Assembly (NCBI RefSeq): GCF_009756665.1
Contig: NZ_CP037953.1
Coordinates: 3,286,001 to 3,350,000 of the forward strand
Reading direction: 5' to 3'
From: Permianibacter aggregans
Lineage (GTDB): Bacteria; Pseudomonadota; Gammaproteobacteria; Enterobacterales; Permianibacteraceae
Length of the DNA: 64,000 nucleotides
Numbering within the stretch: position 1 is the stretch's first letter; every line of letters begins with the position of its first letter. Positions 28,706 through 36,443 of the stretch are shown piece by piece. The translations under genes and the position numbers were made by a program. Under the pieces are notes generated by a model. That model ran no database searches and was not told where the DNA came from. It saw only the letters and a list, made by a program, of their open reading frames with translations.

Positions 28706-29959
28706 ATGTCTTACGATGCCCGCAAAAAGGAAGTGTTGGAAGCGCTGGAAAAAGCCGGATTTGAAACGCCAGAAAAAGAAGCCATTACCCGTGTGCTCGA
28801 CAGCTATTTCAGTCAACGCGAAGGTCGCCTGGAAAATTTGCTTGAACTGCTGGAGCCGAGCAACGAACCCTGTCACGGCAAATGGATAGACAAAGCCAAG
28901 GAGTCCGCTGCGGCAGCACAAGATGCACTCGGTCGTTCCGAACACGGCAAATTATGGCTGGCGAAAATCAGCAACGAAGAGCACACATTTTTCTTCAAAC
29001 TGATGATTTCGCAAGTGCCGGTCAAGCGTGATCTGATGGTAAAACAAACGCTGGATCTGGCCAAAGCCGAAAAAGAATTTGAAGAAAAATGGAAAGTCAT
29101 TCTGAGCGCCGATCAAACCATTGAAGAGCAAATGAAAAAGACCGCGCTCGCCTATGAAGAGATTCTGAATTCCGCCGCCAAAGAGGCCGCCAAAGCCGAA
29201 AAAGAAGCGAGCGAAGCACTGGCCGATCGCGTCAAGCGTGGCGTCAGTGCGGCGTTGAGGCTAGTGGATCTCGGAATCACCGAACAAATCATCAAAGGCG
29301 CCACGCGGCTTATCGCCAGCAAACTCAGCGAAGCCGAGGCCCGCAAACTGGAAATCCATGCCCTGATCAGCCGCGAAGAAGGCGTATTCGGCACTTTCAA
29401 AGAAGCCAGAGAAATCGTCAAAGAATTTCTCGAAGACACCAGCTATCCACGCATCAAAGACGCCTGGGACCAAGCCGAAGACGCCGCCGAAGCCCTGGCC
29501 GGGGAAATGCTGACCAGCGGCCAAAAAGACGATTGCAATGCCTATGCTTCGGCAATCAAGAATGAATTGAACAACGTGTTTCGCAAAGCCGAGGACGCCT
29601 TCAAAGCCTTTGCCAAAAAACACGAATACCTTTTCTTCGGACCTCTGGGCGGCGGCTACTATCAGGAACTGATGGAAGACGACTTTTGGAAAGAACGCTC
29701 ACGAAACTGGCAAGACTCAAAAAGCGATATTCATGAACTGCTGATCGAACGCAACATCCTGGCCGGCGACGACGAAGTGCTGGAGGTCAGCCTGAGCGGC
29801 CTCGGCGACGAAGATAAAAAATTCGTTCATGAGAAACTGCGTGATGCCTTGCAGGACCTGCTACGCGCCTGGAACCAGTTCAAGGAAATGTCCAACGAAC
29901 CGGAATGGGCCCTGGAGAGCCGTGAGCAATTGAAAAGTATTTTGGATACCTTTCGTTAG
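28706..29959 (+). CDS. Unrecognised long helical (coiled-coil) protein
   Basis: A 417-residue protein starting MSYDARKKEVLEALEKAG after AGAAGGAAC. The composition is highly charged and Ala/Glu/Lys-rich. Long helices with heptad-like stretches run at about 100-190 (LDLAKAEKEFEEKWKVIL, AAKEAAKAEKEASEALADRV) and again at 225-310. A short glycine-rich break, LFFGPLGGGYYQE, lies near 315. There is no signal peptide; one amphipathic stretch, VSAALRLVDLGITEQIIKGA, could touch membrane. No family is recognised. It follows the PDZ/NTF2-like gene by 28 bases and probably acts with it. The open frame upstream (to 28574) lies within the preceding gene. Confidence 0.75.
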   Translation: MSYDARKKEVLEALEKAGFETPEKEAITRVLDSYFSQREGRLENLLELLEPSNEPCHGKWIDKAKESAAAAQDALGRSEHGKLWLAKISNEEHTFFFKLMISQVPVKRDLMVKQTLDLAKAEKEFEEKWKVILSADQTIEEQMKKTALAYEEILNSAAKEAAKAEKEASEALADRVKRGVSAALRLVDLGITEQIIKGATRLIASKLSEAEARKLEIHALISREEGVFGTFKEAREIVKEFLEDTSYPRIKDAWDQAEDAAEALAGEMLTSGQKDDCNAYASAIKNELNNVFRKAEDAFKAFAKKHEYLFFGPLGGGYYQELMEDDFWKERSRNWQDSKSDIHELLIERNILAGDDEVLEVSLSGLGDEDKKFVHEKLRDALQDLLRAWNQFKEMSNEPEWALESREQLKSILDTFR

Positions 29960-30048
29960 CGCGTCGAGCATGAGTGACACTATCCTGACTCATCGAAGGG
30001 GGGGCCGCTATTGGCCAGAAGCGGAAGGTTGAAATAAGTTCGGAATTT

Positions 30049-30137
30049 GTAGGATGGGTAGAGCGTCAGCGAAGCCTATCTGTCGGTTGGCGGTAAAGGG
30101 TAGGCGATGGGTTTCGCTGACGCTCAACCCATCCTAC
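30049..30137. repeat. Dispersed inverted repeat at a gene 3' end
   Basis: GTAGGATGGGT (30049-30059) inverted as ACCCATCCTAC (30127-30137), with matching inner segments around GCGTCAGCGAA and TTCGCTGACGC. This is a familiar gammaproteobacterial intergenic repeat pattern. The right arm supplies the TAG stop of the minus-strand gene ending at 30134. Confidence 0.8.
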
Positions 30138-30517
30138 GGCATTTTAGGGTGAGCGGCCGCGATGCCATAGACGATAGCCAGGTAGGCTGCAATGGCTTCC
30201 GGGCCAGCTACAAAATAGTTGCCGGTTTCCGTACTCTGTTTCAGTAAGTGTTGCGCACCCGGGTGCGGTTTGGCCACGGCCAATACCGGGCAGCTTTGAT
30301 GTGCCTCACCGAGCACGGCAATCACCTCAGGCCGCGGTCTTGGAAATGCAATCCGCTTTACTTCCAATAGTTGTTGCAGCTCAGGGAAATAACTCAACAT
30401 GCCTTCCACCGCCGCACAATGAATGCAGAAAAACGGAATTGGCCCGACTTTGGTATCGGCGAAGTTCGGTGAAAGCAGGAAAAGGGTTTCGCGCTCCAAG
30501 CTCTTGATAGTTCTCAA
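30134..30517 (-). CDS. DUF3088 protein
   Basis: A 127-residue protein matching the DUF3088 family: ETLFLLSPNFAD, then FFCIHCAAVEGMLSYFPEL (a thioredoxin-like CxxC site), then IAFPRPRPEVIAVLGEAHQSCPVLAV. The function of the family is unknown; the layout suggests a thioredoxin-fold protein. The stop codon comes from the arm of the neighbouring inverted repeat, so the last few residues may not be original. The true start could be a few codons later, as the family usually begins close to the LFLL strand. Confidence 0.8.
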   Translation of the reverse strand: MRTIKSLERETLFLLSPNFADTKVGPIPFFCIHCAAVEGMLSYFPELQQLLEVKRIAFPRPRPEVIAVLGEAHQSCPVLAVAKPHPGAQHLLKQSTETGNYFVAGPEAIAAYLAIVYGIAAAHPKMP

Positions 30518-30598
30518 TTCTATGGTGAGTGTTTCAAGCTAAACGAAAACAGGAATACGGTTCCTTGAACGGTTAGGGAATGCCGGCTTCATAATTGA

Positions 30599-30645
30599 GT
30601 TTACATGCGGCCGAAACCGCTGCGCGGGTTCGGACTTACATAAAC
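30599..30645. repeat. Hairpin repeat, left boundary of a small segment
   Basis: An imperfect palindrome starting GTTTAC and ending TAAAC. The core CCGAAACCGC pairs with GCGGGTTCGG around a TGC loop. Its minus-strand sequence closely matches the plus-strand element at 31096-31131, so the two form an inverted pair around the 133-residue membrane-protein gene. It abuts the stop codon of that gene. Confidence 0.7.
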
Positions 30646-31047
30646 CTATTTTGCGACTTTGCTGCCAAAGTAGAACGCTAATACCGCTGTTAGAGCTGCC
30701 CAAAGCTCTTTAGGTACCTCTGCTTCTGGTCTAAAGATCACTAGGAATACAATTGTTAAAGTGATGATTAGTCCAATGATGCCCGCCGAACCACCAATCT
30801 GTTCAAGTAAACTCAGTCCTCTAGTCTTTTTAGAGATCCAGGATAATAGTAATGCCTCATTTTTGGCGAGGTAGATCTCATTTTTATGGACATACACATA
30901 GTTATGAAACTTGCCCTCGTCAGTGTCGAAACCAACGACGTATAAAGTGCCATTCATGAAGTCGGGATGTACATTCACGATCCTGCAGTTTTTGGCGTCA
31001 GAGGTAATCCTTCTGACCTCTTCTATAGCCTTTTCTTTGTACTCCAT
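30646..31047 (-). CDS. Small two-helix membrane protein, AT-rich
   Basis: A 133-residue protein of unknown function, start MEYKEKAIEEVRRI. The N-terminal 80 residues are a soluble alpha/beta part with VNVHPDFMNGTLYVVGFD and FHNYVYVHKNEIYLAKNE. Two transmembrane helices follow (about 86-106 and 113-131, IIGLIITLTIVFLVIF and LWAALTAVLAFYFGSK). Base composition is clearly richer in A and T than the surroundings, and the gene is bracketed by two inverted hairpin repeats, both of which suggest transfer. Small two-helix proteins next to mobile DNA are common in defence and phage loci, but nothing here shows such a role. Confidence 0.75.
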   Translation of the reverse strand: MEYKEKAIEEVRRITSDAKNCRIVNVHPDFMNGTLYVVGFDTDEGKFHNYVYVHKNEIYLAKNEALLLSWISKKTRGLSLLEQIGGSAGIIGLIITLTIVFLVIFRPEAEVPKELWAALTAVLAFYFGSKVAK

Positions 31048-31095
31048 TCTTTTGTTCTCATTTGATGTCTACGGATTGAAACGAGCAGCTCGCAG

Positions 31096-31131
31096 GTCCG
31101 AACCCGAAAAGCGGTTGCGGACGTATGTTAC
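31096..31131. repeat. Hairpin repeat, right boundary of a small segment
   Basis: GTCCGAACCCG is followed by AAAAG, then CGGTTGCGGAC and GTATGTTAC. Compared with the minus strand of 30599-30636 it shares the GTCCGAACCCG, AGCGGTT and ATGT blocks, with roughly four bases in five identical. It lies 49 bases upstream of the start codon of the enclosed gene. Confidence 0.7.
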
Positions 31132-31218
31132 ACATAGCCATTAGTGATTACAGTGGAAAGCGAATTTCGCTTCGCCCAGAATATCAGATAAGTGATTCTC
31201 GGCAATCCGCTGAAGCCA

Positions 31219-31656
31219 TTAGCGATATGCCTCAGCGGGTTCGCCTTCTATGCTGATCGCCATCCAGGCTTTTTGCCAACGCGGTTTTTTCTCCTCGGGG
31301 TTGAGTTGTTTGGGCGATACCAACGCCGAATGCTGCAGCTGCGCTTTTTCATCCAATACGTCGCTGTTCAAGGCGCCTAGCCGTTGCGGCTGGAACGGAA
31401 ACGTGACGGCGACTACGGTGCCGCAGCCGGCGCAGGTCAGGAACTGGGCCTGACCGGAACCCTGTTGCTGGATAACGTAGTGTTGTTCGAAATGCACAAA
31501 CAATTTGCCGGCTGGGTCGGAAAGCCAGTGCAGTTTTCGTTCGGTGCAGAAATCGCAGTCGCAGGCGCGCGGGCCCAACTGATTGAGCGGATGTTGGCTG
31601 TGAAATTCCACCTGGCTGCCGCCACAACGACAGTGTCCGGCAAATTGATAAGGCAT
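31219..31656 (-). CDS. GFA-family zinc-binding protein
   Basis: A 145-residue protein of the glutathione-dependent formaldehyde-activating (GFA)/CENP-V type. Zinc ligands are visible in HCRCGG near residue 8, ACDCDFCTERK and LTCAGCGTVV. The start is set at the ATG ending at 31656, which has GGAGG five bases before it. Most bacterial members have no proven activity, although the archetype condenses formaldehyde with glutathione. It lies 41 bases from the AraC-type gene on the same strand. Confidence 0.88.
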   Translation of the reverse strand: MPYQFAGHCRCGGSQVEFHSQHPLNQLGPRACDCDFCTERKLHWLSDPAGKLFVHFEQHYVIQQQGSGQAQFLTCAGCGTVVAVTFPFQPQRLGALNSDVLDEKAQLQHSALVSPKQLNPEEKKPRWQKAWMAISIEGEPAEAYR

Positions 31657-31697
31657 TGGAACCTCCGGTTGTGAGCTCCTGACAGGATTCCCCAACT

Positions 31698-32573
31698 TTA
31701 CCGCAATGGCAAAAACACTTCCGTTACGGCCTGATGCTCGGGCACATCCGGGAAAAATTTCAGGCGCTGGAAGAACAGCGGAAAATCGAGCGGCGACTCG
31801 TCACTCGCTGGCAGCCACTGTTGGTAAAGATAGCGCACAATGGGCGCCAGGCCCTGATCATGACCGATATGTCTGACCACGGCGCAGCGACAAGCCGGAA
31901 TGGTTTTGTTGACGATGCCCTGATCATTGGCGGCTAACGATTGTTGAACAGCAGCGCCGAGATCGAAGCGATAGTCTTCCGGTGCGGTGACGGCTGGGTC
32001 GTCATAGATCAAATTGAATGTGGCGCTTCGTGACGGCGGTAAGCGATTGGCGCGCCGCCAGGCGATGAATTGCTGAATGCTTTTGCCGAGTTGTTCTGGT
32101 GGGCCGCGGTGTTCCAGTACGGCCAGTTGCGTTTCCGGAAAATCGCGGATTTCCACTTGATAGGTTGCTTGATTGTTGGCGCTATCGTTCATCATCTGTT
32201 CCCTTGTCTGTTGCAGTTGCCGCATGACGTCGTGCCACTGCTGCCAATCTGGCTCGCGGCGAAACATCGTTGGCGCCTGACCAAACAACCGCCGGAACGT
32301 GCGGGCAAAGGATTCAGCGTTTTGATAACCGGCATCGGCGGAAACTTCACCGATGGAAAGGCTATCGCGATAGGCCAGTTGAAACGAGGCGCGCTGCAGG
32401 CGCAGCAAGCGGATGTACTGAAATACACCAATACCGTAGCAGGCGGAAAACTGCCGCTGAAAATGATACGGCGACAGTGCCGCTACGGCGCTCAACGTGG
32501 CAATCGACAATTCTTCATCAAGGTGCTGCTCAATATGGCGCAATACCTTGCTGAATCGCTCAATACTTTGCAC
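31698..32573 (-). CDS. AraC-family regulator with GyrI-like domain
   Basis: A 291-residue regulator in the Rob/SoxS-MarA type layout. The N-terminal double helix-turn-helix AraC domain (about 8-105) includes LSPYHFQRQF and GYQNAESFARTFRRLFGQAP. The C-terminal GyrI-like small-molecule-binding domain (about 135-290) includes YQVEIRDFPETQLAVLEHRG and, near its end, LFFQRLKFFPDVPEHQAVTEVFLPL. Such proteins usually sense hydrophobic or cationic drugs. It lies upstream of the GFA gene and may control it or itself; no operator is evident. Confidence 0.92.
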   Translation of the reverse strand: MQSIERFSKVLRHIEQHLDEELSIATLSAVAALSPYHFQRQFSACYGIGVFQYIRLLRLQRASFQLAYRDSLSIGEVSADAGYQNAESFARTFRRLFGQAPTMFRREPDWQQWHDVMRQLQQTREQMMNDSANNQATYQVEIRDFPETQLAVLEHRGPPEQLGKSIQQFIAWRRANRLPPSRSATFNLIYDDPAVTAPEDYRFDLGAAVQQSLAANDQGIVNKTIPACRCAVVRHIGHDQGLAPIVRYLYQQWLPASDESPLDFPLFFQRLKFFPDVPEHQAVTEVFLPLR

Positions 32574-32647
32574 AACGGCTCCTGTTGTTTGGTTGGGATG
32601 AACGATAAGGGAACGCGTCTGGCATTACCTGACCGAAAATGCGCTTT

Positions 32648-33070
32648 TTACCAAACAAGCGAATGTGATGCTGGCCATACGGCAACTGCCAATCCGTAGG
32701 CAAACACCAACGTAATTGGCGACAACAGACGAATACTGCGGTGAGACAGCTGTTGCGCGCAGCGCTGTGAGTACGCGGCATGCCACTGGCGTGGAATCAG
32801 CATCAGGGCAATCGATGAAAGCACAATAAAGCCACCCATTATCGAAAACGTGGTGGCGAATGCGGTGTACTCAGCGATGAGGTACATCGCAGCGCCCCAC
32901 AGGCAACGCAATCCAAGCTCACCGTAGTTGATTAGCGGCGTGCTGCCTGCTTTGGAAAGTAGCGTGCGCATGCGCTCGGGTTGGAAAAACATACCAAGGC
33001 CAACGAGGGCTAACCACATCGCCGCCAGCAAGTTGATGGCAATCGCCATCATCAGAAGTAGTGGTGGCAT
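32648..33070 (-). CDS. Four-helix membrane protein of unknown function
   Basis: A 140-residue protein with four predicted transmembrane helices (about 5-25, 52-68, 74-92 and 115-133). The first loop GMFFQPERMRTLLSKAGSTPLINYGELGLR is typical of small DUF4345-like or YphA-like membrane proteins, but I cannot assign it. Its start lies 15 bases after the helicase stop codon, so it may be co-transcribed with it. Confidence 0.7.
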   Translation of the reverse strand: MPPLLLMMAIAINLLAAMWLALVGLGMFFQPERMRTLLSKAGSTPLINYGELGLRCLWGAAMYLIAEYTAFATTFSIMGGFIVLSSIALMLIPRQWHAAYSQRCAQQLSHRSIRLLSPITLVFAYGLAVAVWPASHSLVW

Positions 33071-33085
33071 CCTTGCTCTGGTCCG

Positions 33086-34708
33086 CTATTGATCTTTTAC
33101 TGGTTTGCGCATCGCTTTGACGACGCCGCGCTGGGTTTTGTTTTCCAGCCGTTTTTTCTGTGAGGCGGCGGTTGGCTTGGTGCGTCGGCGCTTTTTCGGC
33201 ACCACGCTGGCGCGTGCGATCAGTTCTTGCAGGCGCTTGACCGCCTCTTCACGGTTTTGCGGTTGGCTGCGCTGACTTTGCGCTTTGATCACGATGACGC
33301 CATCTTTGCTGATGCGATCATCCGGCATTTGCTTCAGCCGTTGTTTGACAGCATCGGATAGCGATGAAGCATTGATATCGAAACGCAAATGCACCGCGCT
33401 CGCGACTTTGTTGACGTTCTGGCCACCGGCGCCTTGCGAACGCACCGCTTGCCATTCGATATCGCGTTCGTCGATACTCGGTAACGGCAGTCTCTGTTTA
33501 GTGGGTTTGTTGCTGGTGCGCGCCGGTTTGGCGGCCGGTTGCGCCGCCGGTGCGGGTTGCACCGGTTTTTCCAGTGAAGGTTTTAGTTCCGGCACGGGTA
33601 GCACCGGCAGTTTTTGTTTGGTCAGTTTCTCGATCGCGGTCAGTAAACCCTTTTCATCGCTGGATACCAGCGATAGCGCTTCACCTTCACTACCTGCGCG
33701 CCCAGTGCGGCCAATGCGGTGCACGTAATCTTCGGCAACCATCGGTAGCTCGTAGTTGATGACATGCGGCAGCGCTTCAATGTCGAGACCGCGTGCAGCG
33801 ATGTCAGTCGCGACCATGACACGAATGGCGCCGGATTTAAAATCAGCTAAAGCTTTGGTGCGTGCGCCCTGACTTTTGTTGCCGTGAATCGCGGCGGCAG
33901 TGATGCCATCTTTCTGCAGCTTTTCCGACAGGCGATTGGCGACGTGTTTCATTTGTACGAACACCAGCACCTGCGACCAATTGTTGTCGCGAATCAGTTG
34001 GCTGAGCAGTGCGATTTTTTTCGGCTTGTCGATCAGGTAAATCGATTGCTTGACGGTGCTGGCCGTGGCATTGCGCGGGCTGACATCAATTGACACCGGT
34101 TTGTTTAGCAAGCCATGCGCCAGTTTGCGAATGTCGTCGGAAAAGGTTGCCGAGAACAACAGGTTTTGCCGCTGTTTTGGCAACAGCGCCAGAATTTTTT
34201 TGATGTCGTGGATAAAACCCATATCGAGCATGCGGTCGGCTTCGTCGAGCACCAGCATTTCCACTTGGTTGAATTTGATTGCGCGCTGTTGGTGCAGATC
34301 GAGCAAACGTCCCGGTGTCGCGACCAGTAAATCAATACCGCGACGCAAGGCCATCATTTGCGGATTGATGCTGACGCCACCAAAAACCGCCGCATAGCGA
34401 AGCGGTAAATTCCGGCCGTAGGTTTTTGCGCTTTCTGCCACCTGGGCGGCGAGCTCACGTGTTGGCGTTAATACCAGGGCGCGTACTGAATTGGGTTTGG
34501 TGCTGGCCCCTTCGCTCAAGCGCTGCAGTATCGGCAGTGTGAAGCCGGCGGTTTTGCCGGTGCCGGTTTGCGCGGCAGCCATGACATCGCGGCCTTGCAA
34601 TACGGCCGGAATGGCTTGTTGTTGAATCGGCGTCGGGGTTTCATAGCCTTCGGCATGCAAGGCTTGGAGCAGGGCAGGGAGTAAACCTAAATCGGAAAAT
34701 GCGGGCAT
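33086..34708 (-). CDS. DEAD-box RNA helicase (RhlE-like) fused to an ArfB domain
   Basis: A 540-residue protein. Residues 1-365 form an RhlE-type DEAD-box helicase: Q motif near 27-33 (PTPIQQQ), Walker A AQTGTGKT (46-53), PTREL (82-86), DEAD (155-158), SAT (186-188), [10 protein letters not shown] (330-339). A Pro/Ala-rich linker (about 368-405) follows. Residues about 410-540 match ArfB/YaeJ: the catalytic loop [10 protein letters not shown] with GGQ at 428-430, [23 protein letters not shown], and a basic tail (505-537, [20 protein letters not shown]) of the kind that enters the mRNA channel of stalled ribosomes. ArfB releases peptides from ribosomes lacking a stop codon. Both halves look intact and are in one frame with no stop between them. 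Rho-like linker length argues for two working domains. Confidence 0.93.
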   Translation of the reverse strand: MPAFSDLGLLPALLQALHAEGYETPTPIQQQAIPAVLQGRDVMAAAQTGTGKTAGFTLPILQRLSEGASTKPNSVRALVLTPTRELAAQVAESAKTYGRNLPLRYAAVFGGVSINPQMMALRRGIDLLVATPGRLLDLHQQRAIKFNQVEMLVLDEADRMLDMGFIHDIKKILALLPKQRQNLLFSATFSDDIRKLAHGLLNKPVSIDVSPRNATASTVKQSIYLIDKPKKIALLSQLIRDNNWSQVLVFVQMKHVANRLSEKLQKDGITAAAIHGNKSQGARTKALADFKSGAIRVMVATDIAARGLDIEALPHVINYELPMVAEDYVHRIGRTGRAGSEGEALSLVSSDEKGLLTAIEKLTKQKLPVLPVPELKPSLEKPVQPAPAAQPAAKPARTSNKPTKQRLPLPSIDERDIEWQAVRSQGAGGQNVNKVASAVHLRFDINASSLSDAVKQRLKQMPDDRISKDGVIVIKAQSQRSQPQNREEAVKRLQELIARASVVPKKRRRTKPTAASQKKRLENKTQRGVVKAMRKPVKDQ

Positions 34709-34813
34709 CAGGGAGACAACATCGTGAAGGCAGGGCGATACGCCCAGCGGGTATTTAAGGCGGCATTATCCCTGAATTGGCGCGGTTTAGCAGAAATAAA
34801 GCCGCGTAGCCGC

Positions 34814-34960
34814 TAGAAGCCATCTCAAAAATGCCTGGGAGCTCGGCGATCTGCGCGAATGCGGTGCTCGGAATCCTCATTTACGACTTGTAAACTCCGG
34901 TTCCTGCGCTCCTATTCACGCACCTCGCCATCGCCCAGACTATTTTTAAGATGGCTTCTA
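34814..34960. repeat. 147-bp inverted-repeat (MITE-like) element
   Basis: The left end TAGAAGCCATCTCAAAAAT (34814-34832) is inverted at the right as ATTTTTAAGATGGCTTCTA (34942-34960): 18 of 19 bases match, and the match continues weakly inward with CCTGGG/CCCAGA. The interior has no gene. The bounding bases are TA at each end, which would fit a TA target duplication as in IS630/Tc1-type insertions, but only two bases are available to judge. The right end forms the stop codon of the next gene. Confidence 0.8.
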
Positions 34961-35479
34961 AAAGCCCTGTTTCTGCAACTGTCTGACTCGGGCTTTGACG
35001 GAGGCCGGTTCGTCGGCCAGGGCCATGTTCAGAAACTGATCGGCATCGGCACGGTATTCCGGGTACTGCCGGGCCAGCCAATAAAACGCGTGATAAGCCC
35101 AGGCCCGGACGAAGGTATTCGGATGGGTCAAATGACGACGCAACGCGAACTCAACAGACGATTTTTCGGCTTTGCCAATGGGCAGGTATTCGGCGCTTTG
35201 CAACAGGTGCAGCAAGGCTTGCCAGTCGTCAACGGTGGGTAAGCATTGGTGAATGCTTTTGATGTTCGCTGCGCTCAACGAACCGCCATCACTCAGCCAT
35301 TGTTTCAGCAGGTAGCTGGCACCGCGTTGCAGTTCGGCATCCTTCAGCATCGATAACGACCATTCCGGGAACTCGTCGAACTCCCGGAATTGTTGGTAAA
35401 TCGTTTTGATTGCGCTGGCTGATTTGCCATCCCATTCCAGAATCGCATTCTTTAGCGCTGAGTGAGTGGTCGGTTCCAT
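34958..35479 (-). CDS. Helical-repeat protein of unknown function, cut by a repeat
   Basis: A 173-residue soluble protein made of paired amphipathic helices, for example LSMLKDAELQRGASYLLKQW and SSVEFALRRHLTHPNTFVRA, in the style of HEAT/DNA-glycosylase-like AlkD helical repeats. No catalytic motif is recognised. The stop TAG is formed by the terminal base of the 147-bp inverted-repeat element, so the original protein may have been longer. Start MEPTTHSALKNAILEW has no strong ribosome-binding site. Confidence 0.7.
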   Translation of the reverse strand: MEPTTHSALKNAILEWDGKSASAIKTIYQQFREFDEFPEWSLSMLKDAELQRGASYLLKQWLSDGGSLSAANIKSIHQCLPTVDDWQALLHLLQSAEYLPIGKAEKSSVEFALRRHLTHPNTFVRAWAYHAFYWLARQYPEYRADADQFLNMALADEPASVKARVRQLQKQGF

Positions 35480-35520
35480 GGCGCTGCCTTTTCACAATCA
35501 AAACGATAAACGGTCGTTAC

Positions 35521-35832
35521 TTAAGCAACCGGTGTGTCACCCGGAACAAAATGCCCCATAAAACTCAGCGACTCAATGGCCTGCATGTAAGGCAGAAAAC
35601 GCGGGTCGCCATCGGCGAAGGCTTGCGCGGCTGCCTGGGCGTGCTCGTGGCTTTGCCATTTGGCGATGTCGGCAAAGGTATTTTCGCCAAGCGGCGCGTA
35701 AGCCTCGAAGCTGATCAAACCGGGAAAATCTTTCAGCGTTTCGCGCAATTGTTTGCGCAGCGTTGGCATCTGCGCTACGTGCTCGGGTTTGACGGTAAAC
35801 AAAGCGACTTCCAAAACATGCGAATCGTTCAT
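35521..35832 (-). CDS. Small ABM-like (dimeric alpha-beta barrel) protein
   Basis: A 103-residue protein, start MNDSHVLEVALFTVKPEHV. The ferredoxin-like pattern (strand, helix with RKQLRETLKDFPG, strand, FADIAKWQSHEHAQAAAQAF) resembles antibiotic-biosynthesis monooxygenase/DUF1330-type proteins. Function is unknown. A perfect 18-bp palindrome sits 36 bases before its start and may control it. Confidence 0.75.
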   Translation of the reverse strand: MNDSHVLEVALFTVKPEHVAQMPTLRKQLRETLKDFPGLISFEAYAPLGENTFADIAKWQSHEHAQAAAQAFADGDPRFLPYMQAIESLSFMGHFVPGDTPVA

Positions 35833-35867
35833 CGTGAAGCTCCAACAAAAAAAGGAGCGCCATGTTG

Positions 35868-35907
35868 CCTGCCTACTCCTGACAGCATACTGTCAGGAGT
35901 AGGCAGG
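35868..35907. promoter_or_regulatory. Perfect 18-bp palindrome, likely operator
   Basis: CCTGCCTACTCCTGACAG (35868-35885), spacer CATA, then its exact inverse (35890-35907). It lies upstream of the minus-strand ABM-like gene and downstream of the RidA-like gene. There is no T-run, so it does not look like a terminator. The symmetry suits an operator for a dimeric or tetrameric regulator. Confidence 0.7.
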
Positions 35908-35933
35908 ACGCATCTGCAGGAATGCTTCGTCAA

Positions 35934-36380
35934 TTACTCTGGAAACACCGCGATCAACTCCACTTCCAGCACCATGGCTGGCATAAACAAGCGATCGACC
36001 TGCACCCAGGTGGCCGCAGGAAAATCACTACCGTAAAACGTTTTGCGCGTAGGGGCGGTGGCAATGAAGTCATCGAGCTTGGTCGCGTAAACGTTTTCCT
36101 TGATAACGTTGGCAAAGCTTAAGCCATGGGTTTTCAGTATCCGTTCAAGACGCTGATATACAGCCGTAGTCGCGGCGGACATTTCGCCGGAGGCGGTGAC
36201 GCCGGAAATATGCAGTTGATTGCCACCGCGCACCGCGCCGCAGTAGCCGATGCCTGGTTCTATGTCGGCATTGACGTGAAAACATTGTTTATTGATGGTG
36301 GCGGGTTTGCTGCTGCATGCAGCGAGCAGCAAAATGCTGATGACAATCAGGATGCGCAATACATGATGACTCGGGTTCAT
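35934..36380 (-). CDS. RidA-family lipoprotein, catalytic Arg absent
   Basis: A 148-residue protein with a lipoprotein signal, MNPSHHVLRILIVISILLLAAC (lipobox LAAC), followed by a YjgF/YER057c/RidA domain: GNQLHISGVTASG, TTAVYQRLERILKTHGLSFANVIKENVYA and ATWVQVDRLFMPAMVLEVELIAVFP. In enzymatic RidA proteins the Arg of PAR(S/T) attacks the enamine/imine; here the same place reads PAATW, so the Arg is missing. It should therefore not be a standard imine deaminase. The membrane-anchored, exported location is also unusual for this family. Confidence 0.83.
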   Translation of the reverse strand: MNPSHHVLRILIVISILLLAACSSKPATINKQCFHVNADIEPGIGYCGAVRGGNQLHISGVTASGEMSAATTAVYQRLERILKTHGLSFANVIKENVYATKLDDFIATAPTRKTFYGSDFPAATWVQVDRLFMPAMVLEVELIAVFPE

Positions 36381-36443
36381 AACCGCTCCTTTGCGTGCTG
36401 GTAAGCGAGTGTTCTAGTGGAGAAAGCGATGGAGCAACGCGCG

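Noticed and set aside
30599-31131. Integron gene cassette with attC sites
   Set aside because: The hairpins do not carry the GTTRRRY/RYYYAAC core sites and no integrase gene is in view.
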